In this document: one piece after another, positions 1 through 7,500 of the stretch | Layout: each line of letters starts with the position of its first letter | Numbering within the stretch: the stretch's first letter is position 1 | Source of the DNA: an uncultured Clostridia bacterium | GTDB taxonomy: Bacteria > Bacillota > Clostridia > Christensenellales > CAG-314 | DNA length: 10,085 nt | Assembly: GCA_934281515.1 (NCBI GenBank) | Contig: CAKQXG010000070.1 | Location: forward strand, 1-10,085 | Direction: 5' to 3' | Program-made: the position numbers and the translations under genes | The notes under the pieces: model-generated | Databases searched by the model: none | What the model was told of the DNA's origin: nothing | The model's input: only the letters and a program-made list of their open reading frames with translations

Positions 1-13
1 CATATAGTAGCAC

Positions 14-19
14 TATAAT
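14..19 (+). promoter_or_regulatory. Possible -10 box for the LacI-family gene
   Basis: A perfect TATAAT lies 140 bp upstream of the repressor start codon. The matching -35 element would fall before the first base of the window, so the promoter cannot be confirmed. A start near position 26 would give a leader of about 130 nt containing the two hairpins at 63-129. A CG-centred AAAACGCTT core at 48-56 would sit just downstream of the start and might be an autoregulatory operator, but its symmetry is poor. Confidence 0.3.
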
Positions 20-62
20 ATGTTAGTGACAGACAATCTCGTTTTGTAAAACGCTTCTTTCT

Positions 63-129
63 CATACCCTTGCCCAAAGTTTTTGGGGAGGGGTATGGGG
101 AGGAAACTTTTTTCAAAAAGTTCCTCCCC
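63..129 (+). repeat. Two adjacent inverted repeats (hairpins) in the repressor leader
   Basis: Hairpin 1 pairs CATACCC (63-69) with GGGTATG (91-97) and continues inward with CCCAAA (73-78) against TTTGGG (82-87). Hairpin 2 pairs GGGGAGG (97-103) with CCTCCCC (123-129) and, after one bulged A, AACTTTTT (105-112) with AAAAAGTT (115-122), leaving a two-base centre. The motif GGGGAGG occurs twice (85-91 and 97-103), so the CCTCCCC arm has two possible partners. No U-tract follows on either strand, so a simple intrinsic terminator is not supported. It may be a dispersed palindromic repeat or a leader RNA element; the inverted repeats themselves are certain. Confidence 0.75.
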
Positions 130-158
130 ATAAAACATTCACAAAAAAAGAGGAAAAA

Positions 159-1142
159 ATGGTAAAAATCACAGACGTCGCCGCAAAAGCCGGCGTAGCA
201 AAGTCAACGGTATCCAACGTGCTTACGGGGCGCAAATTCGTAAGCGAAGAACTCCGACAAAAGGTACTTACCGCCTGCAAAGAGTTGGATTTTCAACCGA
301 ATTTTTGTGCTTCGGGCTTGTCCAGCCGTCGCACCAACATCATTGCGTTGCTTTTGGAAAATACGACGGACATCGGCACATATCCGTTTTACAAGGATTT
401 GATGATGAGTTGCCTTACCGAGGCTTCGGTACAAGGGTATTCGTTGTTGGTGTACTACGACAGCGACAAAACCAAGTTACTGCAAACCTTGCGACAGGGG
501 CGCGCACCGATTGACGGCGCAGTACTGCTTGCACCGGGTGTGGACGACGAACGTCTTGTCGAAATGGAAAACAATCGTACCATTTGCGTAGTTATCGGTC
601 GCCCTTCGCACGACAACATCGGCTACGTGGACATCGACAACAAAGGCTTGGTGGTCAACGTTGTGGACAAGCTTGTTGGGACGTATGGCAAAAACGTGTA
701 TTTGCTGAACAGTAGTAACAATCTTACTATTTCGCAGGATCGCGACAAAGGCTTTGTCGAAGTTTGCACGGCGCACGGTATCGATGTCGCGGACAGACTG
801 TTCCACAGCGAGCTTTGTTCCGAGGACGAAGGTTACGCCATCGCAATGCGACTTGCCGAGCCTGACGCCGTTTTTGTCACTGCCAACGAAGGTCTGGCAA
901 AGGGTGTGTACCGTGCCGTGGAAGAAAAAGGGCTAGCCGTCGGCAAAGACGTGGGTGTGTTTGCATTGGGGCGCAGTATCGAACACGGTCACTTTGCGCC
1001 TAAATTGAGCTACGCGCGTCAAAGCTACGAGCAACTTGGCAAAATCGCCGTCAACGCATTGATAAACGAAATTCGTACAGGCGAAAAAAGCAGTCAATTG
1101 GTGGACAGCGAAGTGGTGTTCAGGGATTCGACGGAGAGGTAA
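159..1142 (+). CDS. LacI-family transcriptional regulator
   Basis: Cytoplasmic DNA-binding repressor of the LacI/GalR family, 327 residues, close to the usual 330-340. An N-terminal helix-turn-helix covers residues 4-23 (ITDVAAKAGVAKSTVSNVL), followed by a hinge (residues 46-60) with Leu54 at the position that normally inserts into the operator minor groove. Residues 60 to the end form the periplasmic-binding-protein-like effector domain, with the family's C-terminal pattern near YARQSYEQLGKIA (285-297). The usual GFD before it is replaced by ALGRS. The start follows AGAGGA at 149-154 with normal spacing. It lies upstream of the transporter promoter, which carries two LacI-type palindromes, so it probably controls the downstream importer in response to a sugar. 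The effector is unknown; the family call is firm. Confidence 0.95.
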   Translation: MVKITDVAAKAGVAKSTVSNVLTGRKFVSEELRQKVLTACKELDFQPNFCASGLSSRRTNIIALLLENTTDIGTYPFYKDLMMSCLTEASVQGYSLLVYYDSDKTKLLQTLRQGRAPIDGAVLLAPGVDDERLVEMENNRTICVVIGRPSHDNIGYVDIDNKGLVVNVVDKLVGTYGKNVYLLNSSNNLTISQDRDKGFVEVCTAHGIDVADRLFHSELCSEDEGYAIAMRLAEPDAVFVTANEGLAKGVYRAVEEKGLAVGKDVGVFALGRSIEHGHFAPKLSYARQSYEQLGKIAVNALINEIRTGEKSSQLVDSEVVFRDSTER

Positions 1143-1244
1143 AGCGCAAAGTGCACACTGACAAATTTTTCCTTTTGCCCCTGCCTTGTCTGTATCGGGT
1201 GATGTGGGTGACGAAAATTTTTATAATTTTTTCAAATTTGGGTA

Positions 1245-1273
1245 TTGACAACCGCTCGTAGGTGTGATACAAT
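1245..1273 (+). promoter_or_regulatory. Housekeeping sigma-factor promoter of the transporter genes
   Basis: A consensus -35 TTGACA (1245-1250) and TACAAT -10 (1268-1273, five of six matches) are separated by 17 bp, with TG at 1265-1266 giving an extended -10. The 25 bp upstream (1213-1239) are nearly all A/T in short A- and T-tracts, resembling an UP element. Transcription should start near 1280, inside the first operator-like palindrome. Such a strong promoter would need repression, which fits the adjacent operators. Confidence 0.85.
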
Positions 1274-1275
1274 AC

Positions 1276-1291
1276 AGAAAAACGGTTTTTT
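1276..1291 (+). promoter_or_regulatory. Operator 1, LacI-type palindrome over the transcription start
   Basis: AGAAAAACGGTTTTTT carries the central CG with A-rich left and T-rich right arms typical of LacI/CcpA-type operators. It shares AGAAAAACGGTTTT exactly with a second copy at 1341-1354. It starts 3 bp after the -10 box and covers the predicted start, where bound repressor would block RNA polymerase. Assignment to the upstream repressor is inferred from proximity. Confidence 0.65.
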
Positions 1292-1327
1292 CAAAAGGAG
1301 ATTATACCTTGTTAGGAAAAGCCGTTT
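1280..1327 (+). ncRNA. Leader hairpin at the mRNA 5' end, three-arm architecture
   Basis: Bases 1280-1292 pair with 1315-1327 over 13 positions (11 Watson-Crick, two G-U). In the apical part AAGG (1295-1298) pairs with CCTT (1307-1310), hiding a strong Shine-Dalgarno. The right arm 1315-1327 can instead pair with a downstream copy of the left arm: 1318-1327 with 1345-1354, ten positions including one G-U. No U-run follows the hairpin, so it is not a classical terminator. It may protect the 5' end from exonucleases or control translation. It may also be a side effect of clustered operators. Confidence 0.5.
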
Positions 1328-1332
1328 ATTAA
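1309..1332 (+). CDS. Possible seven-residue leader peptide
   Basis: AAAAGGAG (1293-1300), a better Shine-Dalgarno than that of the following transporter gene, is followed after 8 bases by TTG and the codons for MLGKAVY, then TAA. Nothing else starts at this ribosome site. Translation would open the leader hairpin because codons 3-7 lie in its right arm. Against it are the TTG start, the tiny size and the chance that the site serves only as an mRNA-stabilising ribosome-binding sequence, as described for some Bacillus transcripts. Confidence 0.25.
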   Translation: MLGKAVY

Positions 1333-1339
1333 GCAAATG

Positions 1340-1357
1340 TAGAAAAACGGTTTTCTA
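1340..1357 (+). promoter_or_regulatory. Operator 2, LacI-type palindrome
   Basis: TAGAAAAACGGTTTTCTA is an 18-bp palindrome with 7-bp perfect arms around ACGG, centred on CG. Its centre lies 65 bp from that of operator 1, about six helical turns, so two repressor dimers could sit on the same face of the DNA. It could act by roadblock or looping. The RNA copy could also form a small stem. Confidence 0.7.
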
Positions 1358-1391
1358 GACTAATTATATAACAAATTTTGGAGTTTACTGT

Positions 1392-2624
1392 ATGAAAAAG
1401 ATTTGTCTTATTCTTTGTATGGTGCTTGTTGCGGCAAGCTGCGTTGCGTTGTTTGTCGGATGTAACGGCACGCAATCCGACCACAATACGATTACGGTGT
1501 GGTGGCCGAGTGGCAAGGCGATGCAAGACATCATCCAAGCCGCCGTCAAGGACTTTACGGCTACTCACCCGGAGGCCAAGATAAAAATCGTCAACAAGCC
1601 CGTCGACGCATTCGAGGCCTACAAATATGCGCTAAACGACAACAAAACTCGTCCCGACGTAGCCATTGTCGACCACGTGTACATTGCCGCATTGGCAAAC
1701 GACAAACAACTTGCCAATCTGACGGAACTTGGTTGCGACGACGTCAAGTCACTGTATCCGCAAAACGTTTTTGACGGCGCATGTTACGGCGGACAAGCCT
1801 ACGGGCTGCCGTTTTCTGCCAATACGGTGGTGCTGATGTACAACAAGGACATTTTGTCGGCATGCGGCGTTGCCGTACCCACTACGATGGACGAGTTGCT
1901 TGCCGCATGCAAGACTGTCAGCGAAAAAGGGCACATTGCCTTTGCTCAACCGCAAAACGACTTTGCCGTGATGGAATTTGTTTCCTATGCGGCTAGATGC
2001 GGCGGCAAAGTGGTGTCCGACGATTACAAAACGGTGACTTTTGACGACGCCGGGGTAAGCAAAGCTATCGACAAATGGATTGCGCTGAGTAAGTATGCTT
2101 CGCAGTCCACCTACGAAGAGGACAAGTTCTACAACGGCAAGGTTGCCTTTGTCGAGATGGGTAGTTGGGCGTTGACAAGCGTAACGGGTAGCAGCAAACG
2201 TTTCGACTGCGGCTTTGCCGAAATGGTGACAATCGACGAAACTTGCACAAACTACTCAGGCTTGGGATTGTACACCTTGTGTATCGCCGAAAAGTCTGCA
2301 AGCAAACAACTTGCGTTGGAATTTGCCAAGTACCTGTCCACTAACAAAACGGTGCAGTTGGCATACAACAAGGAAAAGAATCTGTTTCCCGTCACAAACG
2401 AGGCGCTGACAGACGATTACTACACGACTAACGATGCTTTTAAGGTGTATGCGTCGCAATTGCAAAAGGTGGCGGCTCGCCCTGCAACTCCCGTTTGGCC
2501 CGATATGGAAAGCGCATTGCAAAACATGTTGTTTGAGATTGTGCGCCAGGGCGGCAATTACTCGACGATAGTGGCAAAGTATCAAACCAAGGTGCAACAA
2601 GCGACCGACAGAGTGTTTAAGTAA
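1392..2624 (+). CDS. Carbohydrate ABC transporter substrate-binding lipoprotein
   Basis: Extracellular sugar-binding component of an importer of the CUT1 type, 410 residues, typical for family 1 solute-binding proteins. Residues 1-24 are a lipoprotein signal peptide: KK, a hydrophobic core and lipobox FVGC with Cys24 as the lipid-anchored residue. Family landmarks are ITVWWPSG (34-41) at the first strand of the mature fold, GQAYGLPFS (134-142) with LMYNKDIL (148-155), PTTMDELLAACKTV (163-176), and FYNGKVAFVEMGSW (246-259). The start follows TTGGAG (1378-1383) by 8 bases. It is the first long gene behind the operator-controlled promoter and precedes the two permeases by 63 bp. The ligand cannot be told; an oligosaccharide is likely from family and context. 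Confidence 0.93.
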   Translation: MKKICLILCMVLVAASCVALFVGCNGTQSDHNTITVWWPSGKAMQDIIQAAVKDFTATHPEAKIKIVNKPVDAFEAYKYALNDNKTRPDVAIVDHVYIAALANDKQLANLTELGCDDVKSLYPQNVFDGACYGGQAYGLPFSANTVVLMYNKDILSACGVAVPTTMDELLAACKTVSEKGHIAFAQPQNDFAVMEFVSYAARCGGKVVSDDYKTVTFDDAGVSKAIDKWIALSKYASQSTYEEDKFYNGKVAFVEMGSWALTSVTGSSKRFDCGFAEMVTIDETCTNYSGLGLYTLCIAEKSASKQLALEFAKYLSTNKTVQLAYNKEKNLFPVTNEALTDDYYTTNDAFKVYASQLQKVAARPATPVWPDMESALQNMLFEIVRQGGNYSTIVAKYQTKVQQATDRVFK

Positions 2625-2687
2625 CGTTTTTCGCTACAAAAAAAATAAGAAAAGTTTTATCGAAAATCACGAAAAAAGGTATACGTA

Positions 2688-3602
2688 ATGAAAAATTCTT
2701 CACCTAAAAACTTGGGAAAACGCCTTAGAGGCAAACAAAACAGAACGGCATGGACCATGCTGTCTTTTCCCGTGCTGTGGTGGGGAATTTTCTTCTTGTA
2801 CGCCTTTGTTCGTGCGATTTATTTCAGTTTTACCGACTTGAAGTTCGACATCGCCAACATCACGTCATTCAATCTGGACAACTACATAAGGCTGTTTCAG
2901 GACGAAACCTTTTTTAAGGCGCTTGGCAACACGCTTGTGTGGACGGTGGTCATGACTCTGTTCAACAACGGGCTGGGACTGATATTCGCCTTCCTCATAT
3001 TCAAGATGAAGAAGGGGCAAAAGGTGTTTCTTGCACTGCTGTTCTGGCCGACGTTGGTTTCGGCAGTGGCAGGCGCAAGCGTTACAAAGTTGTTGTTTAA
3101 CCCTAGCGATACAGGCGTGATAAACAGCATAATAATTGCTCTCGGCGGCAATCCGTCGGGGTGGTACAACGATCCGAACATAGCGCTGTTTACGCTGATG
3201 ATAGTGCCGTCGCTACTGGGGTTCAGCACGCAGATGATGATATACTACGTCGCACTTAAGGGCGTACCTGACAGCTACATCGAGGCGGCGTATCTGGAAA
3301 CAAGCAATCAATGGAAGGTGTTGTTCAAGATCTACTTGCCGCTTATCAAAAATGCCGTTACCTACAATTTGTTGCTGTCGCTTATAGGCAACTTAAAGGT
3401 AATCGGTCCTATGCAGCTTGTTACCGACGGCGGACCGCTCGACAGTACCATGACAATAATGTTGTATCTGTATCAAAAGGGCATCACCGGTTACGAAATG
3501 GGTTACGCTTGCGCAATCGGCGTAATAACGCTGCTTATCATTCTTATAATGACGGGCGTGCAACTTAAACTTACAGGCAAGGGGGCGGTGGACTATGAGT
3601 AA
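2688..3602 (+). CDS. Sugar ABC transporter permease, MalF/UgpA type
   Basis: Inner-membrane permease of a carbohydrate importer, 304 residues, with a short basic N-terminus and about six membrane segments near residues 23-46, 81-105, 112-134, 165-188, 216-238 and 271-292. The cytoplasmic EAA loop that docks the ATPase starts at Glu199 (IEAAYLETSNQWKVLFKIYL), and the MalF-side motif TDGGP is at 246-250. The EAA loop has Thr205 where the family normally has a conserved Gly. AAAGG (2675-2679) lies 8 bases before the ATG, a weak ribosome site. It pairs with the next permease, whose start overlaps its stop, to form the heterodimeric channel. Confidence 0.93.
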   Translation: MKNSSPKNLGKRLRGKQNRTAWTMLSFPVLWWGIFFLYAFVRAIYFSFTDLKFDIANITSFNLDNYIRLFQDETFFKALGNTLVWTVVMTLFNNGLGLIFAFLIFKMKKGQKVFLALLFWPTLVSAVAGASVTKLLFNPSDTGVINSIIIALGGNPSGWYNDPNIALFTLMIVPSLLGFSTQMMIYYVALKGVPDSYIEAAYLETSNQWKVLFKIYLPLIKNAVTYNLLLSLIGNLKVIGPMQLVTDGGPLDSTMTIMLYLYQKGITGYEMGYACAIGVITLLIILIMTGVQLKLTGKGAVDYE

Positions 3603-4452
3603 ACAAATCGGTCGCGCCGCGCGCAAAAAGAGCAACGCCGCAACGGTGGTAATTATCGTGTTTCTGTCAATTGTGGCGGCAATGCAAATCTTCCCGTTTT
3701 ACCTGCAAATCGTCACAAGCCTGCAACCGATGGACATGGTGCCGGAAGTCGGCAAAATCTACCTGTGGGCAGATGGCTTCCACATCGAAAACTACATCGA
3801 GGCGATAGAGCGCGTCGGTTTGTTGCAAGGGTTGCTCAACAGCGTAATCGTTGCTGGCGGATTTACGTTGCTGTCGGCGGTGGTGATACTGCTTGTAGGC
3901 TACGTACTTGGCAAAAAGGAGTTTGCGGGAAAGCGTGCGGTAAAGTTTGCGATGTTGCTTACCATGGTTGCCCCGGGCGAACTACTGATGGTAACAAACT
4001 ACAAGTTGGTGTCCGACCTTGGGTGGACAAACACCTTTGCGGGGCTTATTTTGCCGGGTATAGTCAACATTACGGGCATATTTTTGGTGATGAGCTTTAT
4101 GAACACCATACCCAACGCCGTGTTGGAGTCGGCGGACATCGACGGCGCAAACGAACTGCAAAAGCTGTTTAAGATAGTGCTGCCGATGACATTGCCGATA
4201 CTTGCCACCTACTTTATATTGACCTTTGTCGGACAGTGGAACGACTACCTGTGGCCAATGGTGGTAACAAGCGACAGCGAATTGTTTACCATACAGTTGA
4301 AGTTGAAGGAATTTAACCCCTACTACGGCGGTTTTGCCGACGAGGTGCTTAAAAATGCGGCTTCGATATTTACCCTTGTGCCGGTAATTGCGGTGTATCT
4401 GACTTGTCAAAAACAGTTTGTTTCGGGCTTGTCCATCAGCGGCATGAAGTAG
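3595..4452 (+). CDS. Sugar ABC transporter permease, MalG/UgpE type
   Basis: Second inner-membrane permease, 285 residues, usual size for MalG-like proteins. It has a basic N-terminus, a first membrane segment near 17-41 and about five more. The EAA loop is LESADIDGANELQKLFKIVL (177-196), with the canonical DGA, so Gly184 is present here unlike in its partner. QWNDYLWPMV (214-223) and the C-terminal QKQFVSGLSISGMK (272-285) are typical of the subfamily. Its ATG lies inside the last codons of the preceding gene (ATGAGTAA shared over 8 bp), pointing to translational coupling; AAGGGGG (3579-3585) is the likely ribosome site. No ATPase gene follows, so the complex probably uses a shared MsmX-type ATPase. 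Confidence 0.94.
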   Translation: MSKQIGRAARKKSNAATVVIIVFLSIVAAMQIFPFYLQIVTSLQPMDMVPEVGKIYLWADGFHIENYIEAIERVGLLQGLLNSVIVAGGFTLLSAVVILLVGYVLGKKEFAGKRAVKFAMLLTMVAPGELLMVTNYKLVSDLGWTNTFAGLILPGIVNITGIFLVMSFMNTIPNAVLESADIDGANELQKLFKIVLPMTLPILATYFILTFVGQWNDYLWPMVVTSDSELFTIQLKLKEFNPYYGGFADEVLKNAASIFTLVPVIAVYLTCQKQFVSGLSISGMK

Positions 4453-4561
4453 TCTGTAGCATTACGCTCAAGACGTCAATGTGACAATAAGCGATGTTAA
4501 ATGTACCAATATAGTATGTTTAACAATATTTGAATTTACAAAACGTTGCACAAGGAAAATA

Positions 4562-4573
4562 CCGCTTCGGCGG
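4562..4573 (+). other. UUCG-tetraloop hairpin before the ribosome site
   Basis: CCGC TTCG GCGG forms a four-base-pair GC stem closed by the extra-stable C(UUCG)G tetraloop. It ends 6 nt before AAGGAG (4580-4585), the ribosome site of the large lipoprotein. It is followed by AAAAATAA rather than a U-run, so it is not a terminator. It could mark a 5' boundary that keeps the ribosome site accessible or blocks exonucleases. The pairing is clear, the role is inferred. Confidence 0.55.
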
Positions 4574-4592
4574 AAAAATAAGGAGAACGAAA

Positions 4593-7500
4593 ATGAACAA
4601 AAAATTACTTGCAGCGGCGCTGTTGGTTTGTTTGGCTGTTTGCCTTTGTTTTGCAGCATGCCAACCGACGGAAGAAAGGCCGCAAGAAGTCGTCCTTAAC
4701 GAAATAAAGGTGACGACTCCACCGACAAAAACAACTTACGTAGTCGGCGAAAAGTTTGACAACACGGGCATGGTAGTTACTGCGGTGTATTCCGACAAGA
4801 CGGAAAAAGCCGTAACAAACTACACATTTGCACCCACCGACGAACTCGGCGTATCCGACAAGGAAATTGTGGTTACTTACACCGAAAAGAGCATTACAAA
4901 AAGCGCATCCGTTGCTATTACGGTTGCAGAAGCTACCCCCGACAGTATTGACGCACCTATTGTTGTGCTTGGCGAAGATCGTATTTCTTGGGGCGCGGTA
5001 AATGGCGCAACGGCTTACGAAGTTTACATTGACGGCACGCTTGTCGACACCGTAACGACAACTGAGTACGCGCTTGACCTTGCAAGCGGCAGTTACGAAA
5101 TCACCGTCAAGGCTACCTTCGTCAAAGGTGACAAAAAGGTTACAAGCGAAGCGAGCAACACTGTCAACTACATATACAACAGCCAATTAGGTGCGCCGTT
5201 ACTTGCTGTAAACGACAATGTCGTTACTTGGCAAGCCGTCGAAAAGGCAGATAAATATGTTGTTTATGTAAACGATGAAGAAAAACAAACCATTACCGAA
5301 ACTTCCTACACAGTGGCGGAAACGGATATCGGCGTATACAAAATTGCCGTTGTGGCAAAAGACTCTACGGGCGAGCGTACCGACAGCGACAAGTCCAACG
5401 TCGTGTCGTACATTGTCAAGGTGGATTTGACCAAGGCAATTACCGTTGTCAACAACGGAAAGGTGTTGTCCCTCAACGCTTCTCGCTCCTTTGCGGAAGC
5501 GGAAAACGACTACACGACATCTACCGACGCAACATCCTTGTTGGCGGAGGCTGTCGGAGACAACTACGCACTGAGAACATTCGACGGAAGATACCTCGTT
5601 TATGTTCCTTCTTCTTCCGTAATGGAAAATCGCACATGGGTGTTTGCCGACAAATTACAAGCCGACAACCAAAACTTTATTTGGAAGTTGACGCTTTCGG
5701 AAGGCACGGCAAACGAGTATACAATTAGTTCTGTCGGGGCAGGACTCGACAATGCTTTGGCGGTTGTGGACGGTAATGTGTTCGTAGATATGTTGTCCAC
5801 GCCTACGACAAATGCCGAGCAACGCAAATTTGTCATCAATCAATCGACTACTTCGGTTGATGACTTTGCCGACGCGCAATACGCAGTTTCTGAGCCGTTT
5901 GACATTACCAAACCGTTTGTGGGATATTACGAATCTTTGTCTACGGAAACCGACCGTTACTTGGGCATAAAAAACGAGGAATATATCGGTACAAATTCAT
6001 CTATTGCAAATTATTTAAGCGAGCGGACGGAGTTCTCCCCGTACGTCGATACTAGCGTAATTTGTAACAGCATTTTCCAATTTGAAAGTGTATCCGCAAG
6101 TCTTACCGTTGCCGACAAAACTTACAACGAAAATTTATATCGTATTCGTACTTACGCAGGCAAGTATCTGACGACCGTAAAAGGCAATTATATCAATGGC
6201 GGCGGAGACGATTTTGTTACGGCAATCGATAGTAATATAGAAAATTTGTGGCAAATATGGTACGTTCCGACCATTTCGGAAGGTGTCGTTCGCTTGCAAA
6301 ACTTAGGTCATTTGTACGATTGGCAAAGTTCAAGTCAAGATATTTCAGGACATGCACTTTGCAACCGAAATTTAGAAAAAGGAATTACGGGATTTTACAA
6401 TACGGCAAATTTGCCCGAAACAGGTATATATTACAATCTGATTGTGTCTAACGTCGATGTTCCTATGAACAAAGTTGACTTCACGGATTTGTCCGGCAAA
6501 ACCTACTTCATTACAAGTGTATACGACAAGGCAAATCGTGTGACGGTAGCTCAACGCGATACAATGTATATCGATGCTTATGTTCAAGAAAAAAGTGCCG
6601 AGTTTAAGTTTACGTTGGAAAAAGCAACAACGGCAAATTACGGCAATGTTTACTATGTAAAATATGCAAACGGTCAATACTTGACATTCAATTCTTGGGC
6701 AAATACGGGCTTGTCGGATTTCACCGGTGCCGACAATCAAAAGTTTGTGTTTAACCAAATTGCAGGCATAAAAGACGGCTACACAATTCATCCGTTACTC
6801 GGCGGAAAATACCCCGACGTTGCAGGCATTGACAATTTGACGGTTTACTTTGCAAATTATCCCGACGTTAATAAACCCGGTGTAGAGCAATATGGCTTGT
6901 ACAGCGAAGTAATGAGTGCATATCATTGCAACTGGTTCCAACGCATGTTTGTTTTGGAAACAACGACGGAAGAAACTTTCGTAAAAGAAACGAAGGTATT
7001 TGATTTGACTAAACCGTTGTTCATGGGTATAAAAAACGCCATCGATTACAACGGATCTTACTTGGGGCTACACGATACTTACACGGGTACTTCGGGTAAG
7101 GTGGAAAATTATCTTACTACACTGAATATTCTCTCTGCCTTGGAAGACAAAACAAGTTGTGTTTTCCAATTTGAGCCGATTGATGACCGTGAAGGGTGGA
7201 GTATTACTGTCGGTTCAACTACATTCAAAGACAATCTGTATCGTATTCGTACCTACAATGGTAAGTACTTGACGGCAGTCAGTGGACTTTACGTAAACGG
7301 ACCTGCAACAAACGATTACATCGGTGCATATGAGTTGGATACGGATAATATGTGGCAGGTGTGGCACATCGCATCGCAAAACGATAATGTTTTGGAACTT
7401 CAAAACTTTGGTGCGGTATACGCTTGGAATAACGACCAACTTTACTTTGTAAATCGTAACTACGATTTGAGTCAGGACGGGGCAACCGGTTTTTGGAACT

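Noticed and set aside
204..806. Minus-strand ORFs opposite the LacI-family gene
   Set aside because: Shadows of a strongly recognised + strand gene; no family motifs and no ribosome sites.
2655..2666. Attenuating hairpin TTTT-ATCG-AAAA between binding protein and first permease
   Set aside because: Only four A-T pairs, too weak to call.
3982..4410. 142-codon minus-strand ORF inside the MalG-like permease gene
   Set aside because: Fully contained in a clear gene; composition rich in His, Tyr and Gln as expected for antisense translation.
4472..4520. Terminator or promoter after the second permease (GACGTC palindrome, GTGACA, TATAGT)
   Set aside because: The pairing is short without a U-run, and the -35/-10 candidates are 23 bp apart, too far for a normal promoter.
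4530..4592. Upstream in-frame extension of the large lipoprotein to a TTG at 4530
   Set aside because: It has no ribosome site, would bury the signal peptide, and an ideal AAGGAG with an ATG and lipobox signal lies at 4580-4595.
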